A stretch of DNA of 42,527 nt from RUG11894 sp964344335. Its GTDB lineage: Bacteria > Bacillota > Clostridia > Peptostreptococcales > Anaerovoracaceae. The stretch spans positions 1 through 42,527 of the forward strand of contig CAYFMW010000011.1 in assembly GCA_964344335.1 (NCBI GenBank), read 5' to 3'. Position numbers and translations under genes: made by a program. The notes beneath the pieces are model-generated. The model had not been told where the DNA came from and made no database searches. It saw only the letters and a program-made list of their open reading frames with translations. This document shows positions 23,186 through 30,984 of the stretch, in pieces (position 1 is the stretch's first letter; each line of letters opens with the position of its first letter).

Positions 23186-23560
23186 TTACAGCAGCGCTAC
23201 AGCCTCAATCTCCACGAGGCAACCTCCGGGAAGGCGCGAAACTTCCACGCAGCTTCTTGCGGGGTATGAACCCTCCTTAAAGAATGTCGCGTAGATTGCG
23301 TTGACCTTTGCAAAATCGTCCATATTCGTTATAAACACGAGTGTCTTTACTACCTTATCCATGCCGGAACCGGCCGCCTCGAGTATTACCTTGACATTTT
23401 CGAGAGCCTGCTTCGCCTGAGCCTCGACGCCTTCAGGCATTACACCGTCCGCAGTCTTGCCCATCTGGCCGGATGTAAATACCAGGTTGCCGGCGATAAT
23501 TGCCTGACTGTAGGGCCCTATCGCGCCCGCCGCTTTGTCTGTTGCTACAACTTTTTTCAT
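23186..23560 (-). CDS. ridA: RidA family reactive intermediate/imine deaminase
   Basis: This 124-residue cytosolic protein is a standard RidA (YjgF/YER057c/UK114) trimer subunit that hydrolyses reactive enamine/imine intermediates from PLP enzymes. Hallmarks are AIGPYSQAI, VFTSGQMG, the conserved Arg in YPARSCVEVSRLP, and the Glu in VEIEAVA. The length is typical. A GGAGGT ribosome site lies 7 bases before the ATG. It starts about 45 bases after the peptidase remnant at 23606 on the same strand and may have been transcribed with it, although it is also close to its own ribosome site and could have a separate promoter. Confidence 0.95.
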   Translation of the reverse strand: MKKVVATDKAAGAIGPYSQAIIAGNLVFTSGQMGKTADGVMPEGVEAQAKQALENVKVILEAAGSGMDKVVKTLVFITNMDDFAKVNAIYATFFKEGSYPARSCVEVSRLPGGCLVEIEAVALL

Positions 23561-23605
23561 ATTCGATACCTCCGTTTTTTATGCCTTACATAAAGTGATT
23601 TGTCT

Positions 23606-24116
23606 CTATTCTATATTTTCAGCAAAAAACCAAAAATTTGCAAGGTAAATTTTCGCTGCCGTTAAAATATCTTCCTCGGTCAAATACTCATCCGGGACAT
23701 GGAAAGTGTCTTCGCTATCCGGGAAAAGAGGGCCGAAGGATATACAATTCGGGAAAGCTTTGGCGTAGCTAGTGCCACCCTCAATGCGGAACTCGGCCTC
23801 CCGGCCCGTAACCGCGCTGTAGGCTTTTCCCATAGCCTTTAAAAAAGGAATTTCTCTAGATACATATAGAGGATTCTTTATATTGACAATCTCGTAAGAA
23901 CAGCCGTATTCTTCGCATACTTTGGCGAAGCCTTCGTGCAACTCCTCCTTCGTAGTTCCGTACACCGTTCGCAAATTTATATTAAGGATAAGATTATCTC
24001 CCTGCAGCCAGGCTCTCGTGGGCACCGCCGTAGTGTAACCCATCATCGGTCTTGCCGCCGCTTTTACCGCAGCCGGTAAATGAAAACAGCAGAGCCAATG
24101 ATAACAAGACAGCAAG
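23606..24116 (-). pseudogene. M20 peptidase C-terminus joined out of frame to a lipoprotein signal peptide
   Basis: From about 24040 down to 23606 the frame encodes the C-terminal ~145 residues of an M20-family dipeptidase (PepV/Sapep-like): MGYTTAVPTRAW, NLILNINLRTVYGTT, IKNPLYVSREIPFL and EGGTSYAKAFPNCISFGP. The N-terminal metal-binding part is missing. Between the gap and about 24040, another frame reads LAVLLSLALLFSFTGCGKSGG, a clear lipobox (FTGC) of an unrelated lipoprotein. So a deletion appears to have joined the start of a lipoprotein gene to the tail of the peptidase gene, out of frame. The junction lies within 80 bases of an assembly gap, so a misassembly is possible. Confidence 0.7.
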
Positions 24117-24216
24117 NNNNNNNNNNNNNNNNNNNNNNNNNNNNNNNNNNNNNNNNNNNNNNNNNNNNNNNNNNNNNNNNNNNNNNNNNNNNNNNNNNNN
24201 NNNNNNNNNNNNNNNN
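24117..24216. other. Assembly gap (100 N)
   Basis: One hundred N bases of unknown true length, between the S66 peptidase remnant and the lipoprotein/M20 chimera. Confidence 0.99.
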
Positions 24217-24753
24217 GACCACGCCTTCCGTGATAGTATGAAGTCATTTTTTGGGGTCATGGATGGGTATTTCCCCCAGCGGCTAGTCGCTTGTGAGAGC
24301 TTTAAGAAACTGTTTTTTGGTATACTCCGTCAAGTCTTCCGGATTGAAGCGGGATACGCCGGGGCCGTGGAATGTGACCAATCCTGCAAACTTATTGATG
24401 GCCAGGTGCAAAGAAGTGATATCGGAAAAACCGGTGAATATCTTGGGATTGCGGCGAATGGAATCGAAATCCAGATGGCGAATAATCTGAGCGCTGCCGT
24501 AGCCTCCTCTGGAACAACAGACCGCATCGATGGAAGGGTCTGCAAACATCGCGTTTATATCCGCTGCCCGCTCCTCCTCGGAGGCAGCCACGAAACCCTT
24601 TCGCAAATCCACATGGGGTCCGATGACCACGCGAAAACCCATCTCCTCAATAAAGTGCTTGGCGCGAGGAAGTTCGGAAGGTTTGTCCGAAGGGCTGGCC
24701 GGTGCAACGATTCCGATGGTATCGCCCATTGACAACTTTTTCGGTTTCAGCAT
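24217..24753 (-). pseudogene. LD-carboxypeptidase (peptidase S66), interrupted by nonsense codons
   Basis: The first 156 codons (24753-24283) encode the N-terminal half of an S66 enzyme, which cleaves the L,D-bond in peptidoglycan tetrapeptides or related peptides. Visible are the start KLSMGDTIGIVAPASP, CCSRGGYGSAQII, and the nucleophile elbow TGFSDITSL with Ser110. After KALTSD the frame meets TAG, continues as PLGEIPIHDPKK, meets TGA, and continues LHTITEGVV into the gap. These pieces match the expected course of the family, so two stop codons interrupt an otherwise recognisable gene. Catalytic Glu and His of the C-terminal half are not reached. A good AAGGGGG ribosome site precedes the ATG. 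Confidence 0.8.
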
Positions 24754-25009
24754 AGTTAAAATCCCCCTTTATTGGCGAATATTTAAAGAACATAAACTTT
24801 ATATATAAACATATATTTCAGAGATCTTTAGGATTTTGACATCTGGCAAGAGCCGGCTTAAGACAAAAAAACAGACTTTGCGACAGCTACCCGAATCCGC
24901 TACCTGTTACATGTCTGCACCTCGCACGCAAGTGAAATATGTGTCGATGAACTTTATTCCCCCCTGCCCCTGTTTTTTGGTTTATACAGGACGGCTAGGA
25001 ATGTCAATT

Positions 25010-25927
25010 TTAAGAGAGCTGATTCGACAAGTCCGCAAACTCGGAAATCCCGAGTGTCTCGGCCCTTGCGCCGGGGTCTATGCCAGCTGCGCTTAGAGCT
25101 TCCTCCAGTTTCCGCTTGTCCGCACCGCCTACTCCCTTAAGGGCATTCAGCAGGGTCTTTCGCCTCTGAGCAAATCCGGCCTTTACCACTTCGAAAAATA
25201 TGCTCTCGTCTGCGACCTGCGCTGGCGGCTCGCTCCTGGATATGAGCCTGACTACGGACGACTCGACCTTGGGTTCGGGCAAAAAGAACTCGGAAGGCAC
25301 ATCCGTTATATATTCCGTCTCGAAGCGATATTGCATGATGACGGAAATTGCGGCGTAATTCTTTGCGCCCGGCTTAGCCTCGATTTTCTCAGCGACTTCC
25401 TTCTGAACCATTATCGTCGCTGATTCGAAGGAATCAAAACATCCGGCCAGTTTTTTAAGGATGGGGGTGGTTATAAAATAGGGAAGGTTTCCTATCAGTT
25501 TTATGCTCTCCGCCCGCTCGCCGCTCGGCAGCAGCGACTCCTGCTCTATTATCTCCGGCAGATTTACCTTTAGTATATCTCCCCGGATAATTTTAAACTC
25601 TGCGAAAGCTCCGAGGCTGTCTTTACTTGCATCTGCGGAATTGTCTTCGCTCGCAGCTCCGAAATTTTCTTCGAGTATGGGTAATAGCTTATCGTCCAGT
25701 TCTATGGCGACGAGCTTGCCGCATCGCCGAAGCATCGGGACGCTTAAAGCTCCCAGGCCCGGTCCTATCTCCACTACCAGATCCTTTTTGCCCGCGCCGC
25801 CGGCTTCGACTATTTTTTCGACGGTCTGCAAATCCGTCAGAAAATTCTGTCCGAACTTTTTGGAAGGCTTAAAATTATATTTTCTCGTGAGCCTTCTTAC
25901 ATCCGCTCTCGACGCGAGCTCTCGCAT
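25010..25927 (-). CDS. ksgA: 16S rRNA dimethyladenosine transferase
   Basis: This SAM-dependent methyltransferase (305 residues) dimethylates A1518 and A1519 in helix 45 of 16S rRNA during small-subunit maturation. Family motifs are KKFGQNFLTD, motif I VVEIGPGLGALS, VAIELDDKLLPIL, the catalytic NLPYFITTP, and QRRKTLLNAL near the C-terminus. An insert of ~12 residues (ASEDNSADASKDSLG) after motif II is unusual but lies in a loop. The 5' end overlaps the rnmV gene by 31 bases. It is the last intact gene of the walR-walK-ftsB-rnmV-ksgA run. Confidence 0.96.
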   Translation of the reverse strand: MRELASRADVRRLTRKYNFKPSKKFGQNFLTDLQTVEKIVEAGGAGKKDLVVEIGPGLGALSVPMLRRCGKLVAIELDDKLLPILEENFGAASEDNSADASKDSLGAFAEFKIIRGDILKVNLPEIIEQESLLPSGERAESIKLIGNLPYFITTPILKKLAGCFDSFESATIMVQKEVAEKIEAKPGAKNYAAISVIMQYRFETEYITDVPSEFFLPEPKVESSVVRLISRSEPPAQVADESIFFEVVKAGFAQRRKTLLNALKGVGGADKRKLEEALSAAGIDPGARAETLGISEFADLSNQLS

Positions 25928-26466
25928 GCTTTCTCCAATTCCTCTCTGCTTATTCCGAAGGCCCTGAGCCTCTTTAAAAAGGTCTTGGCATTCGCGCTAC
26001 CTATGCCGAGGATACTTCCGACACTGCTTCGCAATTTGGCAGAATCGGATCTTCCCGAAAGACCCAGAGCTGTCAGATCCTCACGACTAAGCGCATCCTC
26101 GATGCACCCTGCGCCTGGCGCTTCTTCAGTACAAAGTGCAGCCTCCAAGGCTTTTATAATCGCAGCGGGAGGGGCATTTTCCACGCCTACATCGCCATCC
26201 TTCGAAGCGTCGCCCCGCGCTATATAAGCCTGCTTTGCTTCCGGGAACTTCTTCGAAAGCTTCCTTCTGATGCTCTCTCCGGCATGGTCGGGATCCGTCA
26301 GTATTACTATCCCGGTCCTCTTGCAGGCGGTTTCGATGAGCTCCAAGCTTTCCTTCCTAATACCGTAACCGCTTGTGCATATTACGCAGGCATCGACGGC
26401 GGCAAGCACCGCGACTTCGTCGTCCCTTCCCTCGACTACCACTACTTCCTTTATGCGAGGCTTCAC
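25897..26466 (-). CDS. rnmV: Ribonuclease M5
   Basis: This 189-residue Toprim-domain nuclease makes the final cuts in 5S rRNA precursor, with ribosomal protein L18 as helper. The Toprim motif is visible: the catalytic Glu in VVVVEGRDDEVAV, then ILTDPDHAGESIRRKL with the DxD-type pair. The segment KQAYIARGDA and the C-terminal VGSILGIGSANAKTFLKRLRAFGI fit the family. The order rnmV-ksgA is common in Firmicutes. Its start overlaps the stop of the FtsB-like gene by 4 bases (ATGA), and its end overlaps ksgA by 31 bases, so all three should be translated as a coupled set. Confidence 0.95.
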   Translation of the reverse strand: MKPRIKEVVVVEGRDDEVAVLAAVDACVICTSGYGIRKESLELIETACKRTGIVILTDPDHAGESIRRKLSKKFPEAKQAYIARGDASKDGDVGVENAPPAAIIKALEAALCTEEAPGAGCIEDALSREDLTALGLSGRSDSAKLRSSVGSILGIGSANAKTFLKRLRAFGISREELEKACESSRRERM

Positions 26467-26981
26467 GGTTTGGGATCCTCCCCTTGCGGCTGCTCATCTT
26501 CGGGGGAATTTGGCACAGGCTCGCTATAGTCCGGGTTTTCCGTCGCGTCGTAGTCCGAAGTGGGCTTGGGTATTATATAAAGTATCTCCCCGGGCTTTAT
26601 CATATGCAGCTGATTTCTCGCCTGCTGCTCAACATACTCATCCGAATTTACCACCAGAAGTTCGACCTCGAGCTCCGCCTTTTTGCGCTCGAGAGCATCG
26701 AGTCTTGCCTTAACCAAGGCTCTCTCCTTCGCCAGAGTATAGCTCTTATAGCCCGCCCTCACCAGGAAAGCCCCTATTACGAATATAATCAGAACAACCA
26801 AAAAGATGCTGCGCCTGCGCCTTGCAATGCGCTTTAACCTGCGAGGATCTTCGAGTTCCGCCTTCCTCTCGATTTTTTTGCGGCGAATCTCCCTACGTTC
26901 TTTTTGAGCGTCCGTCTGCTCCGGCCTTCTCTCCAAAAGGTCGTAGGTAAAACTGCTGAGTTTTCGCTTCCGGCTCTTCAT
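26463..26981 (-). CDS. FtsB/DivIC-family septum formation protein
   Basis: The 172-residue product has the FtsB/DivIC layout. A very basic cytosolic N-terminus (KIERKAELEDPRRLKRIARRRR) leads to one membrane helix (SIFLVVLIIFVIGAFLV), then an extracytoplasmic coiled coil (AKERALVKARLDALERKKAELEVEL) and the family motif DEYVEQQARNQLHMIKPGEILYII. The C-terminal tail is Pro/Glu/Asp-rich. Such proteins join the divisome complex with FtsL and DivIB/FtsQ. I use the ATG at 26981, which follows the walK stop by one base; its ribosome site is weak, so it probably depends on coupling with walK. An upstream in-frame start at 27035 would overlap walK. Confidence 0.87.
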   Translation of the reverse strand: MKSRKRKLSSFTYDLLERRPEQTDAQKERREIRRKKIERKAELEDPRRLKRIARRRRSIFLVVLIIFVIGAFLVRAGYKSYTLAKERALVKARLDALERKKAELEVELLVVNSDEYVEQQARNQLHMIKPGEILYIIPKPTSDYDATENPDYSEPVPNSPEDEQPQGEDPKP

Positions 26982-26982
26982 T

Positions 26983-28806
26983 TCATTCAATATTCGGAAC
27001 ACCCTTATGAACCGACCGCGGCAGGGTAAGCACAAACCTCGTGCCCCTGCTGCGGGCCTTCTCCGCCCTTATCGTTCCCATGTGTTCCTCGACTATCTGT
27101 TTCGATATGGCAAGCCCCAGACCGGTGCCGCCCACACTTCTCGATCTTGCTTTATCAACTCTGTAAAACCTGTCGAAGACTCTGCCCAAATCCTGTTCGG
27201 GTATTCCTATCCCGTTGTCCTCGACAGATATGGTCACATCCGAGGCGGAAGCCTTGATATCAATATCTATGCGCCCCCCCTCATGAGTATATTTTATCGC
27301 ATTAGATAAGATATTAAGCATAACCTGCTCAATGCGGTCCTTATCGAACATAACCCTAATATCTTCTTTAAGATCGAAAAGCGAATTGAGCTGCTGATTC
27401 TTGCGCTTGGCGGAGATATCGACCTTCTTGATGCATTCTTTTACAAGCTGGACGATGTTTCTCTCCCTGAATTCCATCTTCTCGCTGCGTCTTTCCAGCC
27501 TCGAAAGCTGCAGCAGGTCCTTGACCAAGCGCGCCATGCGGTCTGCTTCGTTGTTTATGATATCCAGGAAACTCTCCGCGGTCTCTCTGTCCTCCACGGC
27601 TCCGTCCATGAGGGTTTCCGCGTAGCTCTTAATATTTGTTAGAGGCGTACGCAGTTCGTGCGAGACATTCGCAACGAAGTCCCTCTGCATCTCCTCTACT
27701 TTCTGCCTCTCGGTGATATCCTGCATAAGGATGATTATCCCTATATCGCTTCCGCTTTCGTCCTTGAACCGGTCGTAGCGCACGGCATAGATTGAATCTC
27801 CCATGGAGAACATCCCTTCTGCGCCTTCCTTATCGCAGCTCGCCTTGATTCTCTCCAAAGCTATATTCTCGGAGATGTAACCCATCACCTCGTCGTAATC
27901 GCTGCCCTCAAGTTCCCTCCCCGCGGGAATCTTAAGAATACTCCTCGCCACGGGATTTGCATGTATAATCTTCCCGCCGAGGTCTATCGCAACGAGCCCG
28001 TCTCCCATGTAATTGAGTATGGTCGAAAGCTTGTTTTTTTCGTTGGATATCTCGGTAATCGTGCTGTCGAGCCTCTCGCGAAGCATATTGAACATCCCGG
28101 CGAGCTTTCCGATCTCGTCGTCGCTCTGCACATCTACGCCTTCGGAGAAGTCGCCGGTGGACATCTTCTCAACGGTGCGAGTAACTTCGTTGATGGGCCC
28201 TGTTATGCTCTTTGCCAGCATAAATCCCAGCACCACGGTTATAAGAAGAGCGATTACCATCGCCTGTATAAAAATCAACTTGCTCTGCGCGACGAAAGAG
28301 TTGATATTGGAAAGATCCGCGCGTATGTAAATTACACCGGGGTTTGTGCCGCTTTCTATCTTATAGCATAGATTTTTTACATGAATTTCGCCGGAAATTA
28401 CGGTGTCCGATTCAGCCGGCTCACCGTCCATAAGGCAGGATGCGATTATTGCCGGGTCGAAGATGTCCGCGGCCGAATACCCTGTCAGATTCGGGTTTGT
28501 TGAAGCGCATATCTTGAAGTCCTCATCGACGACTGAAAGTTCCTCGGAGAAACTGCTCCAGCTAGCGTTGAGTATTCCCTGAATTTCCTCACCGTAAAGC
28601 GAGAGCGAATCGTAAGCTCTCAAAGATTGCAGGAGATTGCTCTCGCTTATGGTATTGAATATATTCTCTTTTAGCGCGGAGATCTGATATTGCTCTATGC
28701 TGTTTACAAGGTAGACCGATACGAGGCTCATCACCACAAAGAACAGCATAAAGTACATCAATGCGATTCTCCAGCGCACGCTGCTGTGGCCGAAGATGTT
28801 CATCAA
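26983..28806 (-). CDS. walK: Sensor histidine kinase WalK
   Basis: This 607-residue membrane kinase has two membrane helices (about residues 12-34 and 178-199) around an extracytoplasmic sensing domain. Then come HAMP (200-252), PAS (258-365), HisKA (373-438) with phospho-His383 in FVANVSHELRTPL, and HATPase (about 480-600). The latter shows the N-box LSNAIKYTHEGG and G-boxes DNGIGIPEQD and GGTGLGLAI. The domain order and the adjacent WalR identify it as WalK (YycG/VicK), the kinase that governs cell-wall hydrolases and is usually essential. It lies 10 bases after walR. The auxiliary genes yycH and yycI, which normally follow in Bacilli, are absent and replaced by an ftsB-like gene. Confidence 0.93.
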   Translation of the reverse strand: MMNIFGHSSVRWRIALMYFMLFFVVMSLVSVYLVNSIEQYQISALKENIFNTISESNLLQSLRAYDSLSLYGEEIQGILNASWSSFSEELSVVDEDFKICASTNPNLTGYSAADIFDPAIIASCLMDGEPAESDTVISGEIHVKNLCYKIESGTNPGVIYIRADLSNINSFVAQSKLIFIQAMVIALLITVVLGFMLAKSITGPINEVTRTVEKMSTGDFSEGVDVQSDDEIGKLAGMFNMLRERLDSTITEISNEKNKLSTILNYMGDGLVAIDLGGKIIHANPVARSILKIPAGRELEGSDYDEVMGYISENIALERIKASCDKEGAEGMFSMGDSIYAVRYDRFKDESGSDIGIIILMQDITERQKVEEMQRDFVANVSHELRTPLTNIKSYAETLMDGAVEDRETAESFLDIINNEADRMARLVKDLLQLSRLERRSEKMEFRERNIVQLVKECIKKVDISAKRKNQQLNSLFDLKEDIRVMFDKDRIEQVMLNILSNAIKYTHEGGRIDIDIKASASDVTISVEDNGIGIPEQDLGRVFDRFYRVDKARSRSVGGTGLGLAISKQIVEEHMGTIRAEKARSRGTRFVLTLPRSVHKGVPNIE

Positions 28807-28815
28807 AATACAGCC

Positions 28816-29526
28816 TTAAGCTCTCTTAAAGTAATAACCTATTCCCCGCTTGGTGATGATGTACTTCGGGTCGCCGGGGTCGTCCTCGAGCTTCTCCCGC
28901 AGCCTGCGCACCGTTACATCGACCGTGCGGATGTCGCCATAGTACTCGTAGCCCCATACATCTTCGAGAAGTTGCTCGCGGGAAAAGACGCGATCCTCTC
29001 TTTCCGCAAGGTAGCGCAGAAGCTCGAACTCCCTGAGCGTAAGATCCAGAGGCTCTCCGTTCTTCCTCACCTCGTAGCGGTTCATGTCGATCTGAAGGCT
29101 TCCGAAATCCTGAACCTCCTTGACTCCGTCATCCGTAAAATCGCTTGCATCGGAGCGACGAAGATTCGCCTTTATCCTCGCCATCAGCTCCCTCATGCCG
29201 AAGGGCTTGGTTATGTAGTCGTCTGCGCCGAGCTCAAGGCCCAGCACCTTGTCCGCCTCCTCTTCCTTTGCCGTAAGCATGAGTATGGGAACATCGCTGG
29301 TCTCGCGAATCTTCTTGCAGACCTCAAAGCCGCTCATCACGGGCAGCATTATATCGAGGAGAATAAGGCTCACATCGCCGGCGAGAGCCTTATCCAGACC
29401 GCTCCTGCCGTCGTATGCGACATCTACCTCGTAGCCTTCCCTGTTGAGGTTAAATTTAATTATTTCGGAGATGGACTTTTCATCCTCTATTATCAGTATT
29501 TTCCTTTTATTTTTTTGCGTTTCCAT
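28816..29526 (-). CDS. walR: Response regulator WalR
   Basis: This OmpR-family regulator (236 residues) has a receiver domain (IEDEKSISEIIKFNL; phospho-Asp in LILLDIMLPVMSGFE; Lys in GADDYITKPFGMREL) and a C-terminal winged helix (TLREFELLRYLAER, then DVTVRRLREKLEDDPGDPKYIITKRGIGYYF). The recognition helix DIRTVDVTVRRLREK is the type seen in WalR/YycF. With WalK it controls wall metabolism genes, plausibly including M23 peptidases such as that at 33136. It is the first gene of the operon but starts only 93 bases past the malic enzyme stop, with a weak ribosome site. Confidence 0.93.
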   Translation of the reverse strand: METQKNKRKILIIEDEKSISEIIKFNLNREGYEVDVAYDGRSGLDKALAGDVSLILLDIMLPVMSGFEVCKKIRETSDVPILMLTAKEEEADKVLGLELGADDYITKPFGMRELMARIKANLRRSDASDFTDDGVKEVQDFGSLQIDMNRYEVRKNGEPLDLTLREFELLRYLAEREDRVFSREQLLEDVWGYEYYGDIRTVDVTVRRLREKLEDDPGDPKYIITKRGIGYYFKRA

Positions 29527-29619
29527 ATTTTCCGATCAACCGCCTTTCAGCTGCGCCCTTGCGCAAATCTCCCGCCGCGAAAATCAAAACCGCGCGGCAA
29601 GGCAATCTTTAGCAGTTAA

Positions 29620-30810
29620 TTATATCACATCCAAGCATACCTGCGCCACGCCGCTATTTATCGCGGCCTCGGCAACCGCTTTGGACACTGCGGCTCCCAC
29701 CCTGCTGTCGAATGCGGCAGGTATTATATATTCCTCGCTGAGCTCATCATCCGAGACGAGGGCAGCTATCGCCCGCGCGGCAGCCAGCTTCATGGCATCG
29801 TTTATCTCCCGCGCCCTCACATCGAAGGCCCCGCGAAAGACCCCCGGAAATACCAGAACATTATTTATCTGATTGGGATAGTCGCTCCTGCCCGTCGCAA
29901 CAACCCTTGCACCGGCCTCCTTGGCATCGTCGGGAAAAATCTCCGGAATCGGGTTTGCGCAGGCGAAGATTATTGCATCTTTCGTCATATCCTTAACCAT
30001 ATCCCCCGTGAGCACGCCCGGACCGGAAAGCCCTATAAACACATTCGCTCCCTTTACCGCAGTTGAAATATCGCCCTCAAGCTTATCCTTGTTGGTAATC
30101 GCCGCAAGCTGCTCCTTTACGGGGTTCATGCCTTTAGCGCGGCCCTCGTATATCGCGCCGTTTCTGTCGCAGAGTATCACATCCGAAGCCCCCGCTTCCA
30201 TAAGCAGCAAGGTCGTCGCCACGGCCGCAGCCCCCGCACCGCTTATGACTATGCGAACATCCTCGAGCTTTTTTCCCGTGAGTTTGAGCGCATTTTCGAG
30301 CCCTGCGAGAATTACAATTGCCGTGCCGTGCTGGTCATCGTGGAAAATCGGTATATCGCAGAGTTCCTTGAGCCTCCTCTCTATCTCGAAGCATTTCGGC
30401 GCCGCGATATCCTCAAGATTAATCCCCCCGAAACTGCCGGAAATCTGATAGACGGTATTTACAAACTCGTCTATATCCCGCGTCTTTATGCATAGGGGAA
30501 AGGCATCCACGCCTCCGAAGCTTTTGAATAACACACATTTGCCTTCCATTACCGGCATCCCCGCCTCGGGACCTATATCCCCAAGGCCGAGCACAGCGCT
30601 GCCGTCCGTTATGACGGCGCAGAGATTATGCCTCCTCGTAAGAGTGTAGCTCTTTAAAGGATCCTTTTGAATTTCAAGACAAGGCTGCGCAACTCCGGGC
30701 GTATATGCCAATGACAGATCCTCCTTGCTCTCCACGGGAACTCTCGATGTAATCTCTATTTTGCCTCCCCACTTCTCGTGAAGCCTGAGCGACTCTTTTG
30801 CGTAATCCAT
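29620..30810 (-). CDS. Malic enzyme (NAD(P)-dependent, short bacterial form)
   Basis: This 396-residue oxidoreductase decarboxylates malate to pyruvate. Motifs are the N-terminal LSLAYTPGVAQPC, VLGLGDIGPEAGMPVMEGK with the metal/catalytic site, PIFHDDQHGTAIV, the nucleotide-binding RIVISGAGAAAVATTLL, FACANPIPEI, and GRSDYPNQINNVLVFPG. The length is that of the short (about 390-400 aa) Firmicutes/Thermotoga-type enzyme without a phosphotransacetylase tail. Cofactor preference cannot be settled by eye. It is divergent from clpB across the CIRCE region and upstream of walR on the same strand. Confidence 0.95.
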   Translation of the reverse strand: MDYAKESLRLHEKWGGKIEITSRVPVESKEDLSLAYTPGVAQPCLEIQKDPLKSYTLTRRHNLCAVITDGSAVLGLGDIGPEAGMPVMEGKCVLFKSFGGVDAFPLCIKTRDIDEFVNTVYQISGSFGGINLEDIAAPKCFEIERRLKELCDIPIFHDDQHGTAIVILAGLENALKLTGKKLEDVRIVISGAGAAAVATTLLLMEAGASDVILCDRNGAIYEGRAKGMNPVKEQLAAITNKDKLEGDISTAVKGANVFIGLSGPGVLTGDMVKDMTKDAIIFACANPIPEIFPDDAKEAGARVVATGRSDYPNQINNVLVFPGVFRGAFDVRAREINDAMKLAAARAIAALVSDDELSEEYIIPAAFDSRVGAAVSKAVAEAAINSGVAQVCLDVI

Positions 30811-30879
30811 TTTATTCTCCTTCCCTTTTGTCCCCTAAATTATACTACATAGCAGCAGAAAAATCTTTTTTTGTGATTG

Positions 30880-30921
30880 TTAGCACTCTCTGTTGACGAG
30901 TGCTAAAGGATGTGCTATAAA
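30880..30921 (+). promoter_or_regulatory. CIRCE operator (HrcA) overlapping the clpB promoter
   Basis: TTAGCACTC (30880-30888), nine bases, then GAGTGCTAA (30898-30906) is a perfect CIRCE element. It overlaps a sigma-A promoter: TTGACG (30893-30898), 17-base spacer, TATAAA (30916-30921). HrcA bound here would block transcription until heat stress releases it. Confidence 0.95.
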
Positions 30922-30984
30922 TGAATTGTAGAGCTGATTTCAGCGAATATTTAGAGACATAGATTCAACAGGGGGTATAAATAT

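Noticed and set aside
22206..24753. In-frame TAG and TGA codons as evidence for stop-codon recoding
   Set aside because: TAA, TAG and TGA all act as ordinary stops in intact genes here, and the affected genes show other signs of decay.
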